A stretch of 64,000 nucleotides of DNA, from the NCBI GenBank assembly GCA_963710275.1, contig CAVPZS010000005.1, positions 496,001 to 560,000 of the forward strand, written 5' to 3'. Position numbers and translations under genes: made by a program. Position 1 is the stretch's first letter; each line of letters starts with the position of its first letter. The notes beneath the pieces are model-generated. The model was not told the DNA's origin, searched no databases, and saw only the letters and a list, made by a program, of their open reading frames with translations. Source of the stretch: Rhodoblastus sp963710275. GTDB taxonomy: Bacteria; Pseudomonadota; Alphaproteobacteria; Rhizobiales; Beijerinckiaceae. Of the stretch, positions 19,563 through 27,152 are shown one piece after another.

Positions 19563-20732
19563 CTAGGGACGTTCGTCGAGGACGCGACGGATCAGGCTGA
19601 TGATCGGCACATAATTGACGATGTGCTGCGAAAAAAGCTTTTTGCGGGCGTCGGTGTCAAGGTCGGCGAAAGCCCGACCGGCATCGGACAGAAGAAAGTC
19701 GCCCTCGCTCAACATTCCGAAACGCAAAAGCTGCAAAGCCTCGGACAGGTGGAACAATTCGTCTGCTTCCATCTGCAGCCGGTCGGCCAACACCGGCAAG
19801 TCGGCGCGTCCGTTAAAGGGCGCGGCGGCCACCGCTTCGATCAAGCCCGAGAGCACGTTGGTTGAAACAGGATGTAAAACCATGCCGACGCCGGTCCCCG
19901 GAATGCCGTCGATGGCGGCCGGCCGCGGCTCCGCCCTTTGCGTCATGCGCGCGTAGATGCTGTCGACCAACTGACGGAAAGGGGGGTCGAGGCGATTGCG
20001 CGGATGGGGAAGGTCTACCTTGAGCTCTGCAGCAATTCGGCCGGGATTTGATGAAAAGACGAGGATCCGGTCGCACATCAGCACCGCCTCTTCGATATTG
20101 TGCGTCACCATCAACACTGACTTCATCGGCAACCGGCCTTCGATCCAGAGATCGATGATATCGGTGCGCAGAGTTTCGGCCGTCAGCACGTCCAAAGCCG
20201 AAAAAGGCTCATCCATCAGCAATAAATCGGGATGGACGACGAGCGCGCGGGCGAAACCGACGCGTTGACGCATGCCGCCGGACAATTCCTTCGGATAGGC
20301 CGATTCGAAACCGTCGAGACCAATCAGGTCGATCGCGGCCAGCGCGCGCTTTCTCTGTTCCGGCTTTGCGACGCCCAGAGCATCAAGACCAAGTTCCACA
20401 TTTTCCAGCACGGTCAGCCAAGGAAAAAGCGCGAAGGATTGGAACACCATTGCAATTCCGCGCGGTGGTCCAGCGATGGCTTGTCCTCGGCAGGCGACGG
20501 AACCGGATGAAGGTTTAACGAGACCGGCGATAATGCGCAGCAGCGTTGATTTGCCGGATCCGGATCGGCCGAGCAATCCAACGATCTCGCCTGACTTGAT
20601 GGTCAAATCGACATTTTCCAGCACAACGAGTTCGTCGCCGTTGGCCTTGGCGAAGCTGCGATTGACTTCTTTCAGGTCAATCAGCGCCGATTCGGAACCG
20701 GCGTCGGCGACATCGAGCATAGTGTTCTCCAA
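19563..20732 (-). CDS. NitT/TauT-type ABC transporter ATP-binding protein with AAA-associated domain
   Basis: ATPase of an importer. Walker A is GRSGSGKSTLLRI, the signature is LSGGMRQRVGFARAL and Walker B is LLLMDEPFSALD. From about residue 260 an extra AAA-associated C-terminal domain (about 130 residues) follows. This domain is seen in nitrate/sulfonate/bicarbonate-like systems whose partner permease is a two-domain fusion. The frame stops at TAG 19563 in the middle of that domain; the conserved remainder continues in the same frame (19398-19562). It is paired with the permease nine bases upstream. No substrate-binding protein is adjacent, so the substrate cannot be named. Confidence 0.88.
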   Translation of the reverse strand: MENTMLDVADAGSESALIDLKEVNRSFAKANGDELVVLENVDLTIKSGEIVGLLGRSGSGKSTLLRIIAGLVKPSSGSVACRGQAIAGPPRGIAMVFQSFALFPWLTVLENVELGLDALGVAKPEQRKRALAAIDLIGLDGFESAYPKELSGGMRQRVGFARALVVHPDLLLMDEPFSALDVLTAETLRTDIIDLWIEGRLPMKSVLMVTHNIEEAVLMCDRILVFSSNPGRIAAELKVDLPHPRNRLDPPFRQLVDSIYARMTQRAEPRPAAIDGIPGTGVGMVLHPVSTNVLSGLIEAVAAAPFNGRADLPVLADRLQMEADELFHLSEALQLLRFGMLSEGDFLLSDAGRAFADLDTDARKKLFSQHIVNYVPIISLIRRVLDERP

Positions 20733-20741
20733 AGCCTGATC

Positions 20742-22472
20742 TTAGCCCAGGCGCAGGCGGTTTTCGGCGAATGCGTACAAGGGTCGCCACAACATCCGAT
20801 TGAACAGCGTGACGAAGATGGACATGACGGCGATGCCGAGTACGACTCTCTGGAAATCGCCGGCTTCCGTGGCCTTGGCTATATAGGACCCCAGGCCGAC
20901 GGCATTGAGCTTCTGGTCGCCCCAATTGGCGACTTCCGCGACGATCGCGGCGTTCCAGGAGCCGCCCGAAGCGGTGATGGCGCCGGTAATATAATAAGGA
21001 AATATTCCCGGCAGGATGACATAGCGCCACCACTTCCATCCCTTGAGATGGAAACTGTTGGCCGCTTCCTTGAGATCCCCTGGGAAGGCGGTCGCCCCGG
21101 CGATCACATTGAACAGGATGTACCATTGAGTCCCCAGCACCATCAAAGGGCTAAGCCAAATATTGGCGTTCAAGCCGAAATGGATGATGGCGGCGACGAA
21201 GGCGGGGAAGGCGATGTTGGCCGGAAAAGCCGCCATGAATTGCGCGACTGGCTGAGCCTTTTCCGCAATCGAGGGCCGCAAGCCGATCCACACGCCGATC
21301 GGCACCCAGATCAAAGAGGCGACGGCGATCAGGACGATCACGCGGATCAAGGTGTAGACGCCATCGATGAGCGCGGTCTGCACATCTGACCAGTGCAGCG
21401 TAGCGGAAATAAATTCGACAACCCGCCAGCCAATCCATGTCGCGCCGCCAAAAATGAGCAGGATCCATAAGGCGTCGATCAATCGGCTCGGCAGGTTCAG
21501 CTGCAACTTAATCCGTGAAAAATCGGGCATGGGCAAGCGGATGCGCGTCGTGGATTCGACAACGCCAGCAGCGCTGGCGGCCAAGGCCCTCAGGAATTGT
21601 GTCTTCCGAAAGAGATTGAGCAGCCATGAGGTCGGCGCTTCGGCCGAGGCTGTTTGCTCAAACCGAAATTTGTCGGCCCAGGCGACGATCGGCCTGAACA
21701 AGAGCTGATCATAAATCATGATCACTGCCAGCATGGTCAAAACGGCATAGCCGACGGCCGGAAGGTTCTGCTCCTTGATGGCCGTCGCCACATATGCGCC
21801 AACGCCGGGCAATGTCACCGTCGTGTCGCCAACCGTGATGGCTTCTGAAGCGACGACGAAAAACCAGCCGCCAGACATGGACATCATGGTGTTCCAGACG
21901 AGACCGGGCATGGCGAAGGGCACGTCAAGCCGCCAGAAGCGACGCCACCAGGAAAGGTGGAAGCTTCGCGTCGCTTCTTCCAGATCATTGGGAACGCTGC
22001 GCAGGGACTGGTACATGCTGAAGGTCATGTTCCAGGCCTGGCTGGTAAATATGGCGAAGACCGAGGCCAGTTCCGCGCCGATTACGCGGCCGGGGAACAG
22101 ATTCATGAAGAAAATGACCGTAAAGGTCAGAAAGCCGAGAATCGGCACCGACTGCAAAATGTCCAGGATGGGAATGAGAACCAGTTCCGCGCGCCGGCTC
22201 TTCGCGGCGACGGTCGCGTAAACAAAAGTAAAGACCAGCGAGGCGACAATCGCGGCGAGCATGCGCAGGGTGGTGCGCAATGCATACCCTGGCAAATACC
22301 AAGGATCGAGCGAAATGGGCGTCGAATCCAAAACCGTGAGAGGCGCATCGGTCTGGTGGGCGCCATAGACGATTGTCACGAGGGCGCCAATGACGAGCGC
22401 CAATGCCGCGAGATCAAAAAGATTAGGAGCAAGGCCCCTGCCTATGGCGGTTGGCGGCGCGCGGTTGAGCAC
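20742..22472 (-). CDS. ABC transporter permease, two fused BPD_transp_1 domains (NitT/TauT type)
   Basis: Inner-membrane permease of 576 residues with about twelve hydrophobic helices. It has two copies of the EAA-type loop: EATRSFHLSWWRRFWRLDVP in the first half and EAANSFHLKGWKWWRYVILP in the second. Both halves share the ANSFHL/TRSFHL block, showing an internal duplication and fusion. It lies immediately upstream of the ATPase in one operon. Substrate specificity is not inferable without the binding protein. Confidence 0.9.
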   Translation of the reverse strand: MLNRAPPTAIGRGLAPNLFDLAALALVIGALVTIVYGAHQTDAPLTVLDSTPISLDPWYLPGYALRTTLRMLAAIVASLVFTFVYATVAAKSRRAELVLIPILDILQSVPILGFLTFTVIFFMNLFPGRVIGAELASVFAIFTSQAWNMTFSMYQSLRSVPNDLEEATRSFHLSWWRRFWRLDVPFAMPGLVWNTMMSMSGGWFFVVASEAITVGDTTVTLPGVGAYVATAIKEQNLPAVGYAVLTMLAVIMIYDQLLFRPIVAWADKFRFEQTASAEAPTSWLLNLFRKTQFLRALAASAAGVVESTTRIRLPMPDFSRIKLQLNLPSRLIDALWILLIFGGATWIGWRVVEFISATLHWSDVQTALIDGVYTLIRVIVLIAVASLIWVPIGVWIGLRPSIAEKAQPVAQFMAAFPANIAFPAFVAAIIHFGLNANIWLSPLMVLGTQWYILFNVIAGATAFPGDLKEAANSFHLKGWKWWRYVILPGIFPYYITGAITASGGSWNAAIVAEVANWGDQKLNAVGLGSYIAKATEAGDFQRVVLGIAVMSIFVTLFNRMLWRPLYAFAENRLRLG

Positions 22473-22717
22473 AGGCGCGTTTCCTTATTCCAAGATCGAA
22501 AGGGGCGCTGAGGCATGTTGACGAATTTCAGGCGACTTCGCAGGATTTCGTTACCTCATCGCAGATGACATGACTATGACAAGGGCCGTTTTTGGCATAG
22601 TCCAAGACTTGCGTTTCTTGCCCTGTCTCAGCGTCGGTTTTCAAGCCAAAAACGCCGCGAAATGTTCGCAGCGCCTCGCGCGTCGAGGAAGCAATTCCCG
22701 CCGGCGAACTCAAAAAT

Positions 22718-22732
22718 GTTCTTTGAATGTTC
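22718..22732 (+). promoter_or_regulatory. LexA (SOS) box upstream of comM
   Basis: GTTC at 22718-22721 and GTTC at 22729-22732 with exactly seven bases between give the alphaproteobacterial LexA consensus GTTC-N7-GTTC. The site lies 55 bases before the comM ATG, within the likely promoter. From memory, comM belongs to several alphaproteobacterial LexA regulons, which would fit. Confidence 0.7.
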
Positions 22733-22786
22733 TTGCAGGTCCAGGCGCCGTTGGGTAATGTCGAGCTGTGGGTGGGAGCAGGAGCG

Positions 22787-23426
22787 ATGGTCGTACGCGT
22801 ATCGACGGTAGCATTCGAAGGCGTAGAGGCGCGGCCTGTCGACGTCCAGGTTCAAATTACCAATGGCAATGTTGTTTTCAATGTTGTCGGCCTCGGCGAC
22901 AAAGCCGTAGCCGAAATCGAGGGAAAGGGTTCGTTCCGCCTTGGTCGCCTCCGGGCTTTCGCTTCCGGCCAAACAAATCACTGTCAATCTTGCGCCGGCC
23001 GACATGCCAAAGGAAGGCAGCCATTACGACCTGCCGATAGCGCTCGGGGTGATGGCTGCGATTGGCGCCATGCCGTTTGACGCGCTCGAGGGTTATACGG
23101 TCCTTGGTGAACTGGCGCTCGACGGCTCAATCACTGCCGTGGCGGGTGTTCTTCCGGCGGCTGTCGCGGCCAATGCCCGAGGGTTCGGGCTGATCTGTCC
23201 GGCCGCCAGCGGACCGGAAGCGGCCTAGGCGTCAGCCGACATTTCCATCCTGGCGCCGCGAAACCTGGTTCAATTGGCCAATCATTTCCAGGGGACACAA
23301 GTTCTCACTCGACCAGCCCCCGCCATACGCGCAGCCGCGGGAGATTTGGCCGATCTGCGCGACATCAAAGGGCAGGAAAGCGCTAAACGCGCTCTTGAAA
23401 TTGCGGCGGCTGGCGGACACAATCTT
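22787..23426 (+). pseudogene. comM: comM/yifB 5' part (Mg-chelatase-like AAA+ ATPase), interrupted by a mobile element
   Basis: ComM is a hexameric helicase-like AAA+ protein that helps integrate single-stranded DNA during natural transformation. The 5' part starts at ATG 22787 (VVRVSTVAFEGVEARPVDVQ) and ends at GGHNL, exactly before the Walker A motif, where the element begins. It has two further defects. One is an extra A near 22917 (AAA for AA), after which ESRERVRSALVASGLSLPAK reads normally. The other is an in-frame TAG at 23227, where relatives have Trp in EAAWASADI, consistent with TGG to TAG. The 3' part is at 27133-28030. Confidence 0.9.
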
Positions 23427-23450
23427 TTTCCGTTGTGGATTCAATGACAA
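23405..23450 (+). other. attL: left junction of the element in comM
   Basis: comM sequence runs to CTT at 23424-23426. A TT dinucleotide at 23427-23428 is taken as the crossover core. To the right, a 22-base arm (23429-23450) belongs to the element. Read as its complement, that arm matches the right-end arm (27109-27130) at 14 of 22 positions, including the outer seven TTGTCAT. This is the half-site symmetry of a serine-integrase attP. Confidence 0.7.
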
Positions 23451-24011
23451 AATTCATTACCGTCAACGCTCCAAGCTTCATCGTTGTGTCTCAGGAGACG
23501 TGAGGGGGCCTAGGGAATCTGCAGCTACGAGAAATCCGAAAAGAAGGCCCGCACCCACCTTCAAGAATGACGGTAAAGCCCCGATCCTGCTGCGGGGTTC
23601 TGGCGAGCAGTGTCCTTCGATTGCGGCGCGCCTGTTCTTAGGGAGGCACTTAGGCAAGCGGCCCGGGTGCCCCTACCAGTCCCTTAGGAGTCTCACAGAG
23701 TCGCTTTACACCGGCTCCGGGGCCGGGGGCCGTGGCCTCTAGGGGGTTCAGCAAGGTGTCCCACGGGACTCCAGAGGGGAGCGGCGGGCGTCCCTTTGGG
23801 GCCGGGGCGCTTAACGATAGATGACAAGCTCAGATGTGAGTTAATTTGCAGTATTACCACAGCATGGGCGCTCAGGGCCTCGTGGATTTCACGCTGGGCT
23901 GAATCACCGATTTGGAATGGTTAGGGGGCCGTCGCACGTAGTGGTTGTGCTTAAGGTCATTACCGCGTAGCTGTGACGGCTAGGACACCGCTCGCTCCAT
24001 TGGGGATCGAA
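23451..24011 (+). other. Non-coding, GC-rich, TAGG-repeat leader at the left end of the element
   Basis: About 560 bases without a credible gene. The motif TAGG, usually within (C/T)TAGG, recurs at least seven times, for example in CCTAGGG, CTTAGGG, CTTAGGC and CTCTAGGGGG. GC-rich potential hairpins include CCCCG/CGGGG near 23580 and CCGGCTCCGGGGCCGG near 23710. The composition differs from both the host and the rest of the element. Candidate roles are binding sites for the element's ParB-like protein, a structured leader of the secreted-protein gene, or eroded coding DNA. Confidence 0.5.
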
Positions 24012-24479
24012 ATGAGCTTCACAAAGTCGTTGGTTTTGGTGTCCATTTTACTGTGGTCAGTATTCAATGCTCCTCAAGCGGCTGCGCAGTCGCCCGGGTT
24101 CCAAGCCGCCATGAACTCGTGCAATGGCAGCAGGGACGAGGTGCGTTGCCTCAAGCATTTTCCTGCTGCTGGCACGTATACCACGGGAGAGTGGCAGCTT
24201 ATAGCTTATGTGGAGGCTGTTCGCGATAGGATTGCGATGCGGCAAATCTCTAAGGCTGAAGGCGATAATTTGATCTCTGCCTACATCAGGCAGATGAAGT
24301 CGGCCTCTTCCATGGGTGAGTCTCAGAGTGGTCCGAGCTTCGGTGAGCGCCTTCGTGGCGCGGGGGCTGCGCTACAGGGCATTAGCCCACCCTCCTATAG
24401 CCAGCCAGCGCCACAAGGCTGTCAGCAGCAAGTTTGCCAGCAGTATAGCAACGGAACCGTGCAGTGTCGCTGCCAGTGA
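24012..24479 (+). CDS. Small secreted cysteine-containing protein of unknown function, element cargo
   Basis: 155 residues starting at ATG 24012 (a GGGATCGA purine stretch upstream). A clear signal peptide (SLVLVSILLWSVFNA) ends in APQAAAQ, so the mature protein of about 130 residues should be periplasmic or secreted. It has six Cys: two near the mature N-terminus (CNGSRDEVRC) and four at the C-terminus (CQQQVC and CRC). A helical middle (EAVRDRIAMRQISKAE) and a Ser/Pro/Gln-rich linker separate them. Paired Cys in an exported protein suggest disulfides. I recognise no family. It is the only plus-strand gene of the element, so comM-directed transcription would enter it. Confidence 0.7.
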   Translation: MSFTKSLVLVSILLWSVFNAPQAAAQSPGFQAAMNSCNGSRDEVRCLKHFPAAGTYTTGEWQLIAYVEAVRDRIAMRQISKAEGDNLISAYIRQMKSASSMGESQSGPSFGERLRGAGAALQGISPPSYSQPAPQGCQQQVCQQYSNGTVQCRCQ

Positions 24480-24660
24480 TCGGTAGTTGCCCCCCGGCTT
24501 CTGCCGCCGCGTCCTAACTTCGTCCGCCCCCCGACCGAAGACAGACCTTCGATGGTCGAGAAAAACGTATCCTCACCCGCTGAAATGGCAACGTTCGGGG
24601 CGGCATGGTGTGTCGGCAGTGCGCAACTTGCGCAATGAGTTGCACCATATGCTTGCGCAC

Positions 24661-25483
24661 CTAAAATGGTATAGCCGACCCGCTTCCCTCCTCAAGCGCT
24701 TCCGTAAGTGCAGCGCAGAGGCCTTCAGCAAGATTTTCACTGATAAGCATGAAGGCTTTAGCGATAACATCCGGTCTCTTATACGTATCTGGTCCCATGT
24801 TGTGCAGCAGTGTCTTCGATAGTCTCTCCGCTTCCACCCCTGCCCAACTATCATAATCAAATTCAGAAAGACTCCCCCGGCATTCTAAGCCTTTTTGCCG
24901 AGAGCCACGACAGCTTTTCAGCTTCCTTGCCGTGCTCTTTTAGTGTCTTCGCCATGGTCGTGACCGTCCTGCGCGAAACAATCGTCTTTTCAGAGATAGC
25001 TGTCTGATTCATGCCGCCTTCCTTGAGCATGGTCCAAGCCGCCTCAAGCTTGTCTCCGTTGGTCATCGGCAGCCTGTTCTTTTTGTTCAGATCAAAGGCA
25101 AGGAACCAAGCGTCAGATAAGGGGCCATCAAAGTATTCAACAGGGATATGGTCTGACCATTCCGCCATAGTGTAGGCATCTAGCCTGTGATGACCATCCA
25201 CAACGTAGAAGCGGTCTCCTACGGGGGTGAGTAGGATAGGGTCGAAAGGCGTCTTGAGTTCTCTCAGTACTCGCGCAAGCCCAAGCGTATGGTTCTGATC
25301 TTCAAGTAGGTTGTCTCCCGCTGTTCTCCACTGGAAAACCTTGTCTGCTACGTTGATCTGATCGAGCGGTAACACCTTGGGTCTATCGCTTCGTCGCGTC
25401 TGCTCACGTTCGGCCTTGAGGAGCATAGCCTTTGTGATGGGGCTGCTCAGCTTAACAACCGCCTTCTGTCCGGTAGAGATCAT
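24661..25483 (-). CDS. ParB-like N-terminal domain / HTH DNA-binding protein, probable frameshift near its end
   Basis: The ParB/Sulfiredoxin-type N-domain begins at PLDQINVADKVFQW and carries VVDGHHRLDAYTM, equivalent to the ParB box. A helix-turn-helix follows (MNQTAISEKTIVSRRTVTTM). I start it at ATG 25483, 28 bases after the recombinase stop. The frame as written stops at 24863. Removing one A at the A5 run (24892-24896) continues it into a protein-like tail (SLSEFDYDSWAGVEAERLSK, then LLHNMGPDTYKRPDVIAKAF) ending at 24661, about 273 residues. No ParA partner is present, so plasmid partition is unlikely. A regulator or recombination directionality role is possible (inference). Confidence 0.75.
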
Positions 25484-25511
25484 CGTTAGGTCCGCATGCC
25501 GCCAGTGGCGC

Positions 25512-27065
25512 TTAGAGTTCGATAGAGAAGCCCGAGGGTTCCGTGTGTCTTGTCCCCAGTGGAGGGCCTTCCGCAGCCCATGACCCCGTGGCCCATTGGA
25601 TTTCCATCCGCGTCCCTCGGGGGTTAATCTCAATTGTTTTGATACACGCCCTCAGCGCCTTGTTCACTTCAGGGACGCTGAAAGGCTGAGCGTTGAAGGC
25701 CTCGCGCATCTCATTCAGCCGTTGAATGACGAACCGGCTTGCCTGCGCATCGCGCTGCCGCCTCGCCTCGTCTAACTCCGCCCCTTTGAGTTTGATCTTG
25801 TCGTCTACGGCAGCGATTTCGCTTCCGATTAACGGACTGCGAGAGCGCCTGAACTCATCAAGGAGTAGCCGGCCGTCCGTCCTCAGGTCGTCAATTTGGT
25901 CCTCAAGCCCGGTGATGAGCACTTCAAGCTCTGCCGTTTCGCCTCCCTTCGGCGCACAATCAATCAACGTGCCGATGTGAGCCCGCAGCGACTCTTCCAC
26001 GGTTCCATAGGGAACCGCGAGATATTCGCACCCGGCCTTGGCGTGAGCCTTGGTGCAGACGATATAGACATATTTGCCTTTCGCGACTCTGGTCATGGTC
26101 GAGCCACACAGCCCGCATCTAGCCACCCCCGCGACAACTGAGCGCACCGCGGCTGCTGCGTATTTCCCTCGGGGTGCTGAGGTCGCCTCACGCGCCCTTA
26201 CGCGCTCGTAAAGGCCCTGAGGCACAGCAGCGGGAAAGTAGCCTCTGATAGGAGCGTCATAGACCATGATGGTGGAGCCATCTCTCTGGTCTTCCTTGCG
26301 CTTAGGTATGAAGGTGCCGCCGCAAGCCCCATTCGTCAGAAGCTTCTGAATGTATGACTTGTGCCACATCTGGCCGTCCTCAAAGACAGGGACGCCTTCA
26401 GCATTGAGCCTTGATGCGATTGACTGCTTACCAAGGCCATCGTCTGACCATTCGTAGACCTTACGAACAATCTTGGCCCTCTCATCGATCAGACGGAACT
26501 CCTTTCCTTCGTCACTCCACTCAATCCAGGCTGGTGTGCGCCTTGTGAATGGCTTCGTCTTGTCCCCCGCCCGCGCCGCCTTACGCTTGGTGTCATAGAC
26601 CGCCTTCAGCCGCGCCGACTTCATTGATGACTCTTCGTGCGCCCTCATCAAGATCAGCAGCGACATGATGAGATCGGTAGGGTTCGCGTTGATCGTTTCC
26701 CTTGAATAGGTGCGCTGGTCCTTGAGCGTGACCAGAATGATTCCCGCACTCACGATCTGCATGAAGCACGCCTGTGCCTCAATGATGGCGTCTCTGCTGA
26801 TTCGGTCCAGTGACTCCACAAGGAGGAAAGAGCCCTGCGGAATTATTTCATCTTGTACACCACGCAGGAAAGCCCCTAGCTGTCCATCACGCGCGTTGCG
26901 TCCCTTGAAGGCTGAGACCCCGCAGTCCCAGAACGTCAGCTCTGTGTCTAGCTCAAGGCCGTGTGTGCGCGCATAGGCTTCAGCTGCGTCTGTCTGCCTG
27001 CGCTTGCTGTCCCCCTTGGCCTGCTCAGGGGTAGAGAAGCGTATATAAGAGTAGGCTTTAGGCAC
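25512..27065 (-). CDS. Large serine recombinase (site-specific integrase)
   Basis: 517 residues. The catalytic N-domain starts AYSYIRFSTPEQ, with the nucleophile Ser11 and Arg9. The conserved active-site arginine segment is ESLDRISRDA. The recombinase domain follows (KIVRKVYEWSDDGLGKQSIA). The zinc-ribbon cysteines are in RCGLCGSTM and VCTKAHAKAGC. A coiled coil (about residues 375-455, ELEVLITGLEDQIDDL) is typical of phage-type serine integrases that need a directionality factor. The gene begins about 45 bases inside the right end, the usual place next to attP. It should catalyse integration at the comM attB. Confidence 0.93.
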   Translation of the reverse strand: MPKAYSYIRFSTPEQAKGDSKRRQTDAAEAYARTHGLELDTELTFWDCGVSAFKGRNARDGQLGAFLRGVQDEIIPQGSFLLVESLDRISRDAIIEAQACFMQIVSAGIILVTLKDQRTYSRETINANPTDLIMSLLILMRAHEESSMKSARLKAVYDTKRKAARAGDKTKPFTRRTPAWIEWSDEGKEFRLIDERAKIVRKVYEWSDDGLGKQSIASRLNAEGVPVFEDGQMWHKSYIQKLLTNGACGGTFIPKRKEDQRDGSTIMVYDAPIRGYFPAAVPQGLYERVRAREATSAPRGKYAAAAVRSVVAGVARCGLCGSTMTRVAKGKYVYIVCTKAHAKAGCEYLAVPYGTVEESLRAHIGTLIDCAPKGGETAELEVLITGLEDQIDDLRTDGRLLLDEFRRSRSPLIGSEIAAVDDKIKLKGAELDEARRQRDAQASRFVIQRLNEMREAFNAQPFSVPEVNKALRACIKTIEINPRGTRMEIQWATGSWAAEGPPLGTRHTEPSGFSIEL

Positions 27066-27108
27066 CGTGCAACCCCCTGAGCTTCAGCTACCTTAGGCTT
27101 CAATCTGT

Positions 27109-27152
27109 TTGTCATCTAGTCCTTATCGTGTTGTTCAATGGGCCGCCCGGAG
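27109..27152 (+). other. attR: right junction of the element in comM
   Basis: The element arm (27109-27130, beginning TTGTCAT) is followed by the core TT (27131-27132) and then comM sequence (GTTCAATGGGCC, encoding LFNGPP). The rebuilt attB half-sites share an inverted GGCGG (23412-23416 against its complement in 27143-27147), giving weak dyad symmetry around the core. Confidence 0.7.

Larger units (their letters stand above)
23427..27132. mobile_element. 3.7 kb serine-recombinase integrative element inserted in comM
   Basis: comM is split between GGHNL and LFNGPPGAGK. The intervening 3.7 kb encodes a large serine recombinase, a ParB-like DNA-binding protein and a small secreted protein, with no phage structural or conjugation genes. 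Joining the flanks at the shared TT recreates HNLLFNGPPGAGK in frame, the normal ComM Walker A. The reconstructed attP is an imperfect palindrome. There are no transposon-style terminal inverted repeats or obvious target duplication. It may be a minimal integrative or satellite element, or a remnant of a larger prophage. Confidence 0.85.

Noticed and set aside
19563..23229. TAG codons in the ABC ATPase and comM as evidence of amber recoding
   Set aside because: Only two cases, one in a disrupted gene, amid many apparent sequence errors; no suppressor tRNA seen.
23395..23742. 115-codon frame across the left junction
   Set aside because: It joins the comM tail to Arg/Gly-rich sequence across attL; not a natural gene.
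24487..24822. Plus-strand frame opposite the ParB-like gene end
   Set aside because: The opposite strand has a better protein-like continuation of the ParB-like gene.
24661..25483. ParB-like protein as a plasmid partition system
   Set aside because: No ParA, no replication gene; position behind the integrase points to element control instead.
23440..27140. TTCAATG direct repeat at both element junctions (23440-23446 and 27134-27140) as the att core
   Set aside because: Joining comM there shifts the frame and destroys the Walker A motif, and it lies off-centre from the palindromic arms. The TT join restores comM.
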